Of a stretch of DNA of 40,533 nucleotides, positions 1 to 8,540 are shown one piece after another; position 1 is the first letter of the stretch; the number at the start of each line of letters is the position of its first letter. The position numbers and the translations under genes were made by a program. The DNA comes from Legionella steigerwaltii (lineage in GTDB: Bacteria > Pseudomonadota > Gammaproteobacteria > Legionellales > Legionellaceae), in contig NZ_LNYZ01000042.1 in NCBI RefSeq assembly GCF_001468065.1, forward strand, positions 1 to 40,533, read 5' to 3'. The notes under the pieces were generated by a model. That model made no database searches and was not told the origin of the DNA. It worked only from the letters and a program-made list of their open reading frames with translations.

Positions 1-240
1 TGCGCTGCACCCAGGCTACATTGCATCGCCTTATTTGTAGCCTGGGTGAAGGCGAAGCCGTAACCCGGGGTTCAGAAAAAAAAATCATGCTCCCTTAACC
101 CGGGTTCCGCTGCGCTGCACCCAGGCTACATTACATCGCCTTATTTGTAGCCTGGGTGAAGGCGAAGCCGTAACCCGGGGTTCAGAAAAAAATCATGCTC
201 CCTTAACCCGGGTTCCGCTGCGCTGCACCCAGGCTACATT
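1..240. repeat. Tandem block of family A palindromic repeats
   Basis: A unit of about 110 bp is repeated head to tail. The same sequence starts at 1, 111 and 219, so the unit is 110 bp and then 108 bp; the difference is a poly-A run of 9 versus 7. Each unit contains both arms of the family A palindrome: GTAGCCTGGGTGAAGGCG then AACCCGGGG, and the opposite arm AACCCGGGTTCCGCTGCG then CACCCAGGCTAC. The first copy is cut by the window edge. No gene is seen in this stretch. Confidence 0.9.
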
Positions 241-250
241 TTTTACACAG

Positions 251-2173
251 CTACATTCGAGATATGGCTCCTGGGCCAACTTTGGGGCTGAATGAATCAT
301 CCATTTTTTCTTCGCTAGAAAAGAATGAGAACGAATTAGGTTCTGTGACTTTGTTCTGCTTCATCGCTTGGTTAATCAGGGTATTTATTTCCCATTGGGT
401 TGAAGTCCAACCATATAATCCACGTATTTGGCGAATAATCCATAGCCTACTGCGTAACTGGCGTATGTATTTCACTCCTGCAGCTTCTTCTTCAGATGAG
501 TCGCCATTGATGTCGTCTTTTAACTGCTGTAACTTATCTTTAAAACCAGGACGTCCCTCATTAACTTCAATAAAATGCTCAATGCATTGAAGTGCTAAAT
601 CCTTTTTAAATTTCAAACCAAAACGATGATCTTCACCTATATCCCTTAAAATATTTTTAAACGCTTCATAACTCATATTCGCTTTTATTCCGTCTAAATA
701 AGGATTTTTAAACGTGTATGATTTAATGGTGCTCAAGAACTCATCTTGGTATTCTCCAGCGTATTGCGCCCCGTTTGTGAATAAATGATGGGCTATTAAC
801 ATGCTGTTGTTCTGCACCTCTTTTTCATCAGCCAGCCCAGCTTGCACTCGTTCCAATGCAATATCTAAAGGAGTCTTACCTGCTTTGTTGGGTACATTAA
901 TGAATTTTCCAAACATACTTAAGGTTTCTTCATAGCGGTATTCGCCAAGCCTAATTGCACTATGTAAAGGGGTATCTTCTGGATCAAATTCATCATCTTG
1001 TTTCGATAAATCTTGATAACGAACAATCGACTCTCGAACTTGGTGCCGGAGGGTCTCTGTTGCCCAACACGAGGGAATGATTTCTTTCACTAAATCACGT
1101 GTTTGTTGCTCATCTAATTGAGCCACATAATCACGAAATTCCTGGATAGAAAACAATGCAGCACGCAAACGTGTAAGCCTGGCTAGAGTGGCATGAGTCA
1201 TTAAAGCAACTTCCGCGCGCTCTGAAGCCTTCTTCATATCAGCACATTCCCATAAGGTCTTCTGAATGAGTTCCTTTGGCATTAAAATATGCTTAAAAAA
1301 GGATTTCCATTTTGCTCTGTTAAATTTGGGATTATCGCTTAGCTGGGAAAAAGCGTTGATTTCGGCGTAACTATGATACTCCTTATTATCAAAAGGATTA
1401 GAAACATAACCAAATTTCGTAGGCCAATAGTTGTTGGATGAAGTGCTTAAACACATGAGCGACTGGAGGTCATCCGCAGTGATGTCAAACGCATGAGGAC
1501 CATGGAATAAATGGAAAGGTCTTCGGGTTTGAAAACCCATGATGCTGTCTACAAACATTAAATCATGATCGATTTTGAAAAACACCGCATGAGGCTTGCC
1601 CTCACGTTCTACCAAATAAAAACCATAATTTCCTTTATGTAAATCATCCTCTTCCAAGGTATAAGAAGTCGCAAAAATACTGGCCAGTGATTCATAATCA
1701 ATGCTTAAACGTCTGGCCTCCTCTTCTGCAACTAAGCGTGCAAAAAATCCTTGAGGAAGCTTATTTAGAAAATAAATAGGTATTTGGGTGGGATCATTCG
1801 CTGTTTTTGCAGCGTAATCATATCCTTCATCCGTTTTTTTTAAAGCATAAAAATCATGCGTTAATCCTTCTCTATTCGCTATGACATAGCAAAGATGTTG
1901 GACCGCTAAACCACAAACATGATTGTCTTTATTAACCACTAAATGATTCGAAGGGGTCAGATCAGATAAAAGAAAAAGACGAGCTAATTGACCAAACATC
2001 ACTTCAAGACGAGAAAGCTCCGCTCGACCGTGCTTATTTTTTTTATAAATGATTTTGTAAGGAGGATTTATTTTATCGGGAGGGGTATAAATAGCATCGA
2101 GATAGGCCACATGTGCGGATGCCTGTGTTGCGGGACCTTTTTTTATGTCTTTAGTATGGAAAAATTCTGCCAT
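251..2173 (-). CDS. ankK: Ankyrin-repeat, kinase-like Dot/Icm effector candidate (AnkK/LegA5-like)
   Basis: A 640-residue cytosolic-looking protein without signal peptide or membrane segments. Two features stand out. Around residues 177-204 there is DLHKGN followed about 18 residues later by KIDHD, which resembles the catalytic loop and metal-binding Asp of atypical protein or lipid kinases. Around residues 400-443 a 'DTPLHSAIRLGE ... NKAGKTPLDIA' stretch reads as one or two ankyrin repeats. The C-terminus has a Glu/Asp cluster (SSEEKMDD) about 20 residues from the end, as often seen in Dot/Icm substrates. From memory, L. pneumophila has AnkK/LegA5 (lpg2322) at this place beside pilU, and LegA5 has been linked to phosphoinositide 3-kinase activity. 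The identification rests on that context plus the motifs and was not aligned. The stop TAG lies in a GCTACATT fragment like the end of the adjacent repeat. Confidence 0.7.
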   Translation of the reverse strand: MAEFFHTKDIKKGPATQASAHVAYLDAIYTPPDKINPPYKIIYKKNKHGRAELSRLEVMFGQLARLFLLSDLTPSNHLVVNKDNHVCGLAVQHLCYVIANREGLTHDFYALKKTDEGYDYAAKTANDPTQIPIYFLNKLPQGFFARLVAEEEARRLSIDYESLASIFATSYTLEEDDLHKGNYGFYLVEREGKPHAVFFKIDHDLMFVDSIMGFQTRRPFHLFHGPHAFDITADDLQSLMCLSTSSNNYWPTKFGYVSNPFDNKEYHSYAEINAFSQLSDNPKFNRAKWKSFFKHILMPKELIQKTLWECADMKKASERAEVALMTHATLARLTRLRAALFSIQEFRDYVAQLDEQQTRDLVKEIIPSCWATETLRHQVRESIVRYQDLSKQDDEFDPEDTPLHSAIRLGEYRYEETLSMFGKFINVPNKAGKTPLDIALERVQAGLADEKEVQNNSMLIAHHLFTNGAQYAGEYQDEFLSTIKSYTFKNPYLDGIKANMSYEAFKNILRDIGEDHRFGLKFKKDLALQCIEHFIEVNEGRPGFKDKLQQLKDDINGDSSEEEAAGVKYIRQLRSRLWIIRQIRGLYGWTSTQWEINTLINQAMKQNKVTEPNSFSFFSSEEKMDDSFSPKVGPGAISRM

Positions 2174-2248
2174 AGATCAAATGGAAGCCACATTATGTCC
2201 CATATGGGAATCAAATTGTGCTAAATTTTAACATGAAGCATAAAAAAA

Positions 2249-3355
2249 TCAATTCTCTTCTATGGTCAGACTGCCATCTTGTGCATCCAAGTCTCCTGCG
2301 CTATTCAAACGAATTTGCAAACCCACATTATTTTTTGAGTCAGCATATTTGATCGCATTTTCCTGGGAAATAGCACCACTTCGATATAATTTTAATAAAG
2401 CCTGATCGAATGTCTGCATGCCTTGTTCCGTGCTGCGCTCCATCGCTTCCTTAATGTCATCAATTTTCCCTTTCTCGATTAAATCAGCTACATAAGGACT
2501 ATTTAATAAGAGTTCCACAGCCGCCATCCGTTGGTTGTTCACCCCCGGAACAAGTCGCATTGAAATAATCGCGCGCAGATTAAGCGAGAGATCCATTAAT
2601 ATTTGTTTTCTTGCATCTTCCGGGAAAAAATTAATGATACGGTCCATTGCCTGATTCGCATTATTGGCATGCAGCGTTGAAATACATAAATGCCCTGTTT
2701 CTGCATACGCAATGGCTTGTTTCATGGCGTTACGCTCACGTATTTCACCGATTAAAATCACGTCTGGCGCTTCGCGCATTGCATTGACTAAAGCGTTATC
2801 ATAACTCATCGTATCAATGCCCACTTCCCGTTGATCCACGATGGATTTTTTATGTTGATGAATAAATTCGATTGGATCTTCAATCGTTAAAATATGCCCG
2901 CTTTGATTTTCATTGCGATAATCGATCATGGCTGCCAAAGTAGTTGATTTGCCTGATCCGGTAGCCCCAACGACGAGAACCAGTCCACGGAGTTCCATCA
3001 CGATTGATTTTAAAATAAGAGGTAAATTTAATTGCTCAATTGAAGGGATTTTATTCTTGATGTAACGCACCACCATGGAAATATCACCACGCTGACGAAA
3101 TAAATTAATTCTGAAACGCCCAACCTGAGGAATGGAAAGCCCCATGTTCAGCTCCATAGTCGCCTCAAATTCTTTACGCTGATCATCATTCATCAGTGAT
3201 AAAGCAATTTCAGCCATTTGTTGCGCTTTGAGGGGTGCCTGCCCCACAGGCGAAATAACTCCTTCGATTTTAATATTAGGCGGTGCACCGACACTAAAAA
3301 ACAAGTCCGAAGCACCTCGATCAACCATTAATTTAAAAAAAGGAGTTATGTCCAT
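2249..3355 (-). CDS. pilU: Type IV pilus retraction ATPase PilU
   Basis: A 368-residue hexameric secretion-type ATPase that powers type IV pilus retraction at the inner membrane, normally helping PilT. The N-terminal PAS-like domain precedes a RecA-like core with Walker A GATGSGKST at 130-138, an acidic Asp box (TIEDPIEFIHQH, about 157-168), Walker B (APDVILIGEIR, about 196-206) and the His box around H229 (STLHANNAN). The 'IEDPIEFIHQHKKSIVDQREVG' region and the C-terminal tail match PilU rather than PilT as I recall the Pseudomonas protein. The start is preceded by AGGTG about 5 bases upstream. No pilT is adjacent in this window. It is transcribed leftward, possibly with its own promoter near 3360-3380. 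Confidence 0.85.
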   Translation of the reverse strand: MDITPFFKLMVDRGASDLFFSVGAPPNIKIEGVISPVGQAPLKAQQMAEIALSLMNDDQRKEFEATMELNMGLSIPQVGRFRINLFRQRGDISMVVRYIKNKIPSIEQLNLPLILKSIVMELRGLVLVVGATGSGKSTTLAAMIDYRNENQSGHILTIEDPIEFIHQHKKSIVDQREVGIDTMSYDNALVNAMREAPDVILIGEIRERNAMKQAIAYAETGHLCISTLHANNANQAMDRIINFFPEDARKQILMDLSLNLRAIISMRLVPGVNNQRMAAVELLLNSPYVADLIEKGKIDDIKEAMERSTEQGMQTFDQALLKLYRSGAISQENAIKYADSKNNVGLQIRLNSAGDLDAQDGSLTIEEN

Positions 3356-3382
3356 ATATCACCTAGTATAATTTAGAATATT

Positions 3383-3477
3383 GTAGCCTGGGTGAAGGCA
3401 AAGCCGTAACCCGGGTTTTCCGGGCAAAAATCAAGCTCCTTAATCCCGGGTTACGGCTTTGCCTTCACCCAGGCTAC
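3383..3477. repeat. Family A palindromic repeat, complete inverted pair
   Basis: GTAGCCTGGGTGAAGGCAAAGCC at the left is matched by an inverted copy ending GGCTAC at the right. They are separated by a spacer with the same 'AAATCAAGCTCCTTAAT' text seen at 11730. The arms could form a long cruciform, and each arm has an internal GGC-AAA-GCC stem. It lies between the starts of pilU and the end of the FAD oxidase gene, both leftward. Confidence 0.9.
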
Positions 3478-3497
3478 AAATTTACAATACATCGATT

Positions 3498-5441
3498 TTA
3501 ACTAATAACTAAATCATGTAATCTTCGATTTTCCAATTCACTCTGACACGTCTTTAAAAATGCCGCCTTCGCATTTTTTGCAGCGTCATTATGCACTTGC
3601 ATTAACTCAACCGCGTCACATAGACGGTTCAAAAATTGTATGTGCTCCTCTTTAGTATATTCTATAGTCTGCTTTTTGGGCGGAAGAAGCTCTTCTTTTG
3701 TGCTTTTCTCTTCCGAACTTTTCTCCTCCATTTCACTGGCCAACTGGGGACTCGTATCCAGCATTTCTTGGAAATAATTCGTATTATAAGGAGCCATAGC
3801 CAAACGCTCTGCCCCATCGTTCTCCCCTGGAGTTGCATTCCAACGCTCCGCTGCATCGACAAATTTCTTCATATTTTTTGGATCTAGGAACTGAGAATAA
3901 CGAACCACCCCAGCAGGAAATTCTTTTCCTAAATGATTTCTTACTTCAAATCCTTGTTCTCTTAAATACCCTAAGAATTCTTTTTCAAAACGCGCGATAC
4001 CTCTCGCTTGGGGATGAGTCACAACATCCAAAGCAATAATACGTTCATCTGGTGCATGAGTACTGGTTGGAGACAATCCCCCATTCGTACCTTTCAAATA
4101 GCGCACATAAATCGCATAAGTTACCGGGTTTTCTCCTCGTTTTGCGGCATTATTTAACTGGCTTTCTATTTGCCGCAAAATTTTTTCCAACTGTTCCCCA
4201 GCCTTGTCGTCTTTTACAGGGATAAAATAATCCACGTCGCGCAATACCTTTGGAAAAGCAACTTGTGGATGGGTAATATGGTTTTCGAAATCGACTATAG
4301 GCTTTGTGCCTCGTCCTTCAATTGATTCGGCTGCAGCGATTAACATGAATTCCGGTAATAAACTCCTTAATTCCGAATTAACCAGAAAATTCATCAAATC
4401 AGCCCCCAGTCTTAATCCCAGTTCTTGAACAAAGGAAGTGCCCGTAGGAGCATAAGTCGCTTTGCTGGATTGAGTTGGCTTTTCTGTAGTGAAGTTCCAC
4501 TTACGTATTTGCCATTGATGAATGTTTTCACTGAGTTCCGAGTTGGCAGTGCTTGGCATTCCCATAATACTCACGTATTGATTGTTCTTTAATATGTCCC
4601 CCAGTTTGCCCTTCATTTCTTCGGTGTTATGAAACACATCCACTGTTTCACGTAAATTAAAGGCTTTCACTGCACGTATCTTGACGCTCAAAATAATGCC
4701 TAAAAACCCGCTGTTTGCTGCACATAGCGTTTCAAAATCAGGATGATCAGGAGTCAGCTCCCGAATGGTTCCATCCAAATCACATACTCTGATTGATTCA
4801 ATCAAGCCACTTATTGCAGGCTCATCACGACCTGTTCCATGTCCACCAGGGGTAAATAATCCGACAAGACTCGCCCAACACAACATACTGATTGTCGATG
4901 AAGATAAATTATTTTTTCGTAAAAATTCCGCATATTCAGCGACTTGCATGCCTGCGTTGACTTCAACCAGCATGGCTGGGAGTTGATGAATGGGATTGTC
5001 AGGATTAATCCATGCAGGTTTTGTAGTAGCTGGCCCTAACACTTTCGCTTTATGAAATTTCTTTTTAAAGCGAATAATAATGTCTGTACCTTCACTTTGA
5101 GGCGATGCTCGACCTCCCACTACTTCTGAAAAAGAGAAACTGCTTCCATATTCTGCTTCCTGAACTTTAGCCCAAGGAAATAAGCAACAGCTGTCACTCT
5201 TCTTATCATCCCAACCGGCACACGCTCTCAAGGTAATTTTATTCTTTGGAGTCCGATTTTCATTCATCTTCTTGATCTCTTTCATGATGAATTGAACTTG
5301 TTCTTCTGACTCTACATCAATAACCACAGCGGCTGGATTCTTCACAGTGCCCATAAAATTCGACCAACCTTGGCTGTAAGACATTTTTTTGCGGGTTAAC
5401 CTATCCATAAATGCACGTTTTAGCTCGGTGGGAAAAGTCAT
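3498..5441 (-). CDS. FAD-linked oxidase (PCMH-type FAD-binding domain), substrate unknown
   Basis: About 647 residues. The N-terminal half has the layout of a vanillyl-alcohol-oxidase/PCMH FAD-binding domain: a segment on avoiding or binding the pyrophosphate near SMLCWASLVGLFTPGGHGTG, followed by SGLIESIRVCDLDGTIREL and CAANSGFLGIILSVKIRA, the order seen in sugar-lactone oxidases such as L-gulonolactone or D-arabinono-lactone oxidase. The C-terminal part (after about residue 570) is a charged tail, EEKSSEEKSTKEE, then a helical segment not typical of these enzymes. I choose the ATG at 5441 because AGGAG sits 5 bases before it; a TTG at 5468 would add nine residues and another ATG lies at 5444. 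No signal peptide is seen. The substrate cannot be read from the sequence; a secreted or injected role is possible but unsupported. Confidence 0.75.
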   Translation of the reverse strand: MTFPTELKRAFMDRLTRKKMSYSQGWSNFMGTVKNPAAVVIDVESEEQVQFIMKEIKKMNENRTPKNKITLRACAGWDDKKSDSCCLFPWAKVQEAEYGSSFSFSEVVGGRASPQSEGTDIIIRFKKKFHKAKVLGPATTKPAWINPDNPIHQLPAMLVEVNAGMQVAEYAEFLRKNNLSSSTISMLCWASLVGLFTPGGHGTGRDEPAISGLIESIRVCDLDGTIRELTPDHPDFETLCAANSGFLGIILSVKIRAVKAFNLRETVDVFHNTEEMKGKLGDILKNNQYVSIMGMPSTANSELSENIHQWQIRKWNFTTEKPTQSSKATYAPTGTSFVQELGLRLGADLMNFLVNSELRSLLPEFMLIAAAESIEGRGTKPIVDFENHITHPQVAFPKVLRDVDYFIPVKDDKAGEQLEKILRQIESQLNNAAKRGENPVTYAIYVRYLKGTNGGLSPTSTHAPDERIIALDVVTHPQARGIARFEKEFLGYLREQGFEVRNHLGKEFPAGVVRYSQFLDPKNMKKFVDAAERWNATPGENDGAERLAMAPYNTNYFQEMLDTSPQLASEMEEKSSEEKSTKEELLPPKKQTIEYTKEEHIQFLNRLCDAVELMQVHNDAAKNAKAAFLKTCQSELENRRLHDLVIS

Positions 5442-5530
5442 CATTGCTCCTATGTTGATTGGTTTCAATACGATAAAGACGCTGTCTTAAACTCTTAAAA
5501 CGTTAACAACAAAGACTGTTTTGTAACCTT

Positions 5531-5563
5531 GTAGCCTGGGTGAAGGCAAAGCCGTAACCCGGG
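5531..5563. repeat. Family A repeat, single arm
   Basis: One arm of family A, GTAGCCTGGGTGAAGGCA to ACCCGGG, with no inverted partner. It lies directly next to the family B element that follows. Confidence 0.85.
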
Positions 5564-5576
5564 TTACGAAAATATA

Positions 5577-5690
5577 CCCTCACCCTAGCCCTCTCCCGCA
5601 AGCGGGCGAGGGGATTTTTAGTGCCCTATTAATATTATTTCATCAACCATCCCCTCTCCACCTTGGGGGAGAGGGTTAGGGTGAGGGGGG
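5577..5690. repeat. Family B palindromic element (paired hairpins)
   Basis: The ends are inverted copies: CCCTCACCCTAGCCCTCTCC at the left and GGAGAGGGTTAGGGTGAGGG at the right. Inside are two GC-rich hairpins, CCCGCAAGCGGG near 5596 and CCCTCTCC-ACCTTGG-GGGAGAGGG near 5653. It lies immediately downstream of radA (leftward) and may end its transcript, although no clear U-run follows the hairpins. Confidence 0.85.
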
Positions 5691-7040
5691 CTACATTTTT
5701 TCCAAAACTTCGCGCAAATATTTGACAGGCTCAATGACCATTGAAGAATCGTGTTGTTTGGGAGCATTTGCAAAAGGTAATATGGCTCGTTTAAATCCAT
5801 GTTTTGCGGCTTCTTTTAAGCGCTCCTGCCCACTTTGTACTGGTCTGATTTCACCAGCCAAGCCAACTTCACCAAAAATAATGGTTTCCCTGTCAAAAAT
5901 CCGATTACGCAAACTGGATACAACAGCTGCTAATAATGCAAGATCTGATCCAGTTTCCGTCACTTTCACCCCACCGACTACATTGATAAAAATATCTTGA
6001 TCGTAGGTAGCTATTCCTCCATGTCGATGTAAAACCGCAAGTAAAATGGCCAAACGATTGGATTCAAGACCCACGGTCACCCGTTTGGATTGTTGTCCAT
6101 GTGCCTCATCAACCAAAGCTTGTACTTCGACTAACATGGGGCGTGATCCTTCCCAAGTTACCATCACCGCACTCCCTGAAGTAGGTTCTGGTTGGCGCGA
6201 TAAAAAAATCGCTGAAGGATTTGCTACTTCTTTTAATCCTTTGTCGGTCATAGCAAATACGCCCAATTCATTGACTGCACCAAAACGGTTTTTAATGGCA
6301 CGAATGACCCTGAAACGACTGTCGCTTTGGCCTTCAAAATAGAGAACACTGTCCACCATATGTTCTAAAACCCGTGGTCCAGCTAAAGCGCCCTCTTTAG
6401 TGACATGGCCAACCAAAAACACTGCCGTCTGGGTTAGTTTCGCAAAACGAACCAATTGTGCTGCCGATTCGCGCACTTGACTTACCCCGCCTGGAGCAGA
6501 ACTGATACTCTCTGTAAAAATAGTTTGGATGGAATCAATCACAATCACTTTAGGATTTTCTTTTTGTGCGTGTGTAATAATGGACTCAACTTGTGTTTCA
6601 GCTAAAAGTCTTAGCCCCGCTAAAGGTAATCCCAGACGTTTGGCGCGCATGGCTACTTGCTGTAAGGATTCTTCACCCGTGACATATAAAACCGTTTCCT
6701 GCATGGAAAGATTAGCCAAGGTTTGCAATAACAAAGTGGACTTACCAATACCAGGATCACCTCCAATAAGAACCACTGAACCATAAACCAAACCACCACC
6801 AAGGACTCTGTTGAGCTCTGATAAGCCACAATCCATACGTAGTTCTTTATCCATAACAACATCTTCTACTGCAGTAATTACAGAGCGTTGATTAACCCAA
6901 GAGCCACTGCGTGAATTACGATTTACTGGCATACCCTCTTCTGCGATCGAGTTCCATGCGCCACAATGTGTGCATTGACCTGCCCATTGCTTAGAAATCG
7001 CGGCACATTGGCTGCATACAAATTGGGTTTTTGTTTTCAT
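5691..7040 (-). CDS. radA: DNA repair protein RadA
   Basis: A 449-residue RecA-like branch-migration helicase acting in recombination and transformation. Visible parts: an N-terminal zinc finger with C9, C12, C23 and C26; Walker A GGDPGIGKST at 93-102; the RadA-specific KNRFG motif near residue 250; and a C-terminal Lon-protease-like domain ending REVLEKM. The length is normal for the family. The start has GATGGAA about 7 bases upstream. It stands alone, with repeats on both sides. The TAG stop (5691-5693) abuts the family B element and sits in a GCTACATT string resembling the end of family A. Confidence 0.95.
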   Translation of the reverse strand: MKTKTQFVCSQCAAISKQWAGQCTHCGAWNSIAEEGMPVNRNSRSGSWVNQRSVITAVEDVVMDKELRMDCGLSELNRVLGGGLVYGSVVLIGGDPGIGKSTLLLQTLANLSMQETVLYVTGEESLQQVAMRAKRLGLPLAGLRLLAETQVESIITHAQKENPKVIVIDSIQTIFTESISSAPGGVSQVRESAAQLVRFAKLTQTAVFLVGHVTKEGALAGPRVLEHMVDSVLYFEGQSDSRFRVIRAIKNRFGAVNELGVFAMTDKGLKEVANPSAIFLSRQPEPTSGSAVMVTWEGSRPMLVEVQALVDEAHGQQSKRVTVGLESNRLAILLAVLHRHGGIATYDQDIFINVVGGVKVTETGSDLALLAAVVSSLRNRIFDRETIIFGEVGLAGEIRPVQSGQERLKEAAKHGFKRAILPFANAPKQHDSSMVIEPVKYLREVLEKM

Positions 7041-7126
7041 GCTTATTCCATCAGATTAAATTGAAATTAATATACACGATTTATTCTATTGAATCCTCAT
7101 TGCACCTATTTACGTGCCCTATCACG

Positions 7127-7200
7127 GTAGCCTGGGTTCAGCGCAGCGGAACCCGGGAATGCACTATTATTGATCCCGGGTTCCGCTGCACCCAGACTAC
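7127..7200. repeat. Family A palindromic repeat, complete inverted pair
   Basis: GTAGCCTGGGTTCAGCGCAG at the left faces CCGCTGCACCCAGACTAC at the right, with ACCCGGGA and TCCCGGGT flanking a 15-base AT-rich centre. The right arm is shorter by a few bases, so the palindrome is imperfect. It lies between the divergent genes radA and xseB. Confidence 0.9.
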
Positions 7201-7271
7201 ATTGATTCCTTGAACGCATACTAACGGGACAAATCCAGGAACCCAACTCCAATAAAATTAATTCACTTACA

Positions 7272-7299
7272 TTGAATCCTGAGAACAACTCAGTATAAT
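7272..7299 (+). promoter_or_regulatory. Predicted sigma-70 promoter of xseB-ispA
   Basis: TTGAAT (7272-7277), a 16-base spacer and a perfect TATAAT (7294-7299) lie 32 bases before the xseB start. This is the only good promoter pattern between the repeat and the gene. Confidence 0.6.
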
Positions 7300-7330
7300 C
7301 AGTTCATTTTGAACAATCAGGACAAAATCT

Positions 7331-7552
7331 ATGAGCCAGGGCATGCATTTTGAACAATCGATCACAGAGTTAGAAGAAATTGTCAGGCAACTAGAAAAGG
7401 GAGAGCTTTCTTTGGAGGACTCCTTGAAGCAATTTGAGAAAGGGATTAGCCTGGCCAGACGTTGTCAGGAAGTGTTACAAAAGGCCGAACAAAAAATAGA
7501 AACATTAACCTCTGCTGAACCCAGCTCGGATGAACAATTAAGTGATAAGTAA
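7331..7552 (+). CDS. xseB: Exodeoxyribonuclease VII small subunit
   Basis: A 73-residue subunit of the single-strand exonuclease VII, which works with the large XseA subunit (not in the window). The family signature is visible: [20 protein letters not shown], then [20 protein letters not shown] and a helical acidic tail. It has its own promoter and a weak CAGGA site upstream, and its last 11 bases overlap ispA, indicating co-transcription and translational coupling. A 14-base string (CATTTTGAACAATC) occurs both in the leader and just inside the gene. Confidence 0.93.
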   Translation: MSQGMHFEQSITELEEIVRQLEKGELSLEDSLKQFEKGISLARRCQEVLQKAEQKIETLTSAEPSSDEQLSDK

Positions 7553-8429
7553 CTATATAAAAAGGCATGAAGAGTTTCTTAGAGAACTAATCAAAGAATC
7601 CTCTGTACCTGCAACAACGATACGTTCTGCAATAAACTATTCTCTATTTCCTGGTGGGAAGAGAATCCGGCCCATCCTAGTCTATTTAACCGGAAGCTTA
7701 CTTGAATTGGATCTGAAAATTCTCGATGTTATTGCAGCAGCTATAGAATTAACTCATTGCTACTCTTTAATTCATGATGACCTCCCCGCTATGGACAATG
7801 ATGATCTTCGTCGTGGCAAGCCGAGTTGTCATAAGGCCTTTGATGAGGCAACTGCAATTTTAGTTGGCGATGGCATGCAAGCCTTGGCCATTGAAGTATT
7901 ATTAACCAATCTTTCTCTTCTGCTACAACCCGAGCAAGTGATTGCGGTCACGCTTGAACTGGTTAAGGCCAGCGGGATTAGTGGAATGGTGAGTGGACAA
8001 AGTTTGGATTTATCTGAATTAGCCAAATCATCCACTGGTGAAGAACAACTTAGAGAAATTCACTACCTTAAAACTGGACGACTTATTTTAGCGTGCATTG
8101 AAATGGTTCTGAATGCTCGTTCTTCCATACCTGAAGCAGATAAAGTCGCTTTACGAACTTATGCCAGTCATCTAGGCATAGTTTTTCAAATGCAAGACGA
8201 TTACCTAGATCGTTATGCGCCTACCGAAGTATTAGGTAAAGGACGTTCCTCTGATTTAGCAAATCAAAAAACCACGTTTGCAAATCTTTATTCTAAAAAT
8301 AAATTAGAAGAAGAAATTAGTAAACATTATCAAATTGCTCTTGATGCATTAAAAATATTTGATCAAAAAGCATCGGCATTGATTGACTTAACTAAGAAAT
8401 TACAAGACCGTAGTAAGTTGGATCGCTAA
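7542..8429 (+). CDS. ispA: Farnesyl diphosphate synthase (polyprenyl synthase)
   Basis: A 295-residue short-chain polyprenyl diphosphate synthase condensing IPP with DMAPP and GPP to give farnesyl diphosphate for quinones, undecaprenol and other isoprenoids. The first Asp-rich motif is DDLPAMD at 79-85 and the second DDYLD at 219-223; the basic motif GGKRIRP is near 38-44. It starts at a GTG overlapping the 3' end of xseB, a common xseB-ispA arrangement. In many gammaproteobacteria dxs follows, but here the next gene is convergent bioC, separated by a strong palindrome. Confidence 0.93.
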   Translation: MISNYIKRHEEFLRELIKESSVPATTIRSAINYSLFPGGKRIRPILVYLTGSLLELDLKILDVIAAAIELTHCYSLIHDDLPAMDNDDLRRGKPSCHKAFDEATAILVGDGMQALAIEVLLTNLSLLLQPEQVIAVTLELVKASGISGMVSGQSLDLSELAKSSTGEEQLREIHYLKTGRLILACIEMVLNARSSIPEADKVALRTYASHLGIVFQMQDDYLDRYAPTEVLGKGRSSDLANQKTTFANLYSKNKLEEEISKHYQIALDALKIFDQKASALIDLTKKLQDRSKLDR

Positions 8430-8452
8430 TATATAGTTACGAAATTCACATC

Positions 8453-8523
8453 GTAGGCTGGGCTGGAAAGCCCAGCAACATCTGTATCAGGGCATCATTG
8501 CTGGGCTTTTCAGCCCAGCCTAC
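8453..8523. terminator. Long palindrome between convergent ispA and bioC
   Basis: GTAGGCTGGGCTGGAAAGCC at the left and its near-perfect inverted copy at the right (26 of 27 bases paired) form a long stem; each arm is also a small hairpin by itself (CTGGGCT/AGCCCAG). The position between two converging gene ends suggests a bidirectional terminator. It resembles a repeat family (GTAGGCTGGGCTG...) but only one copy is in the window. Confidence 0.65.
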
Positions 8524-8540
8524 GTTTAATTCAACCCCGC

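Noticed and set aside
1..240. CRISPR array
   Set aside because: The units are about 110 bp, palindromic and identical throughout, with no unique spacers and no cas genes nearby.
5618..5800. 60-residue leftward ORF overlapping radA end
   Set aside because: Reads through the family B repeat in another frame; its composition (PPHPNPLPQGGEG) is only the translation of the repeat.
7031..7288. Two 60-residue ORFs between radA and xseB
   Set aside because: They are translations of the family A palindrome in opposite directions.
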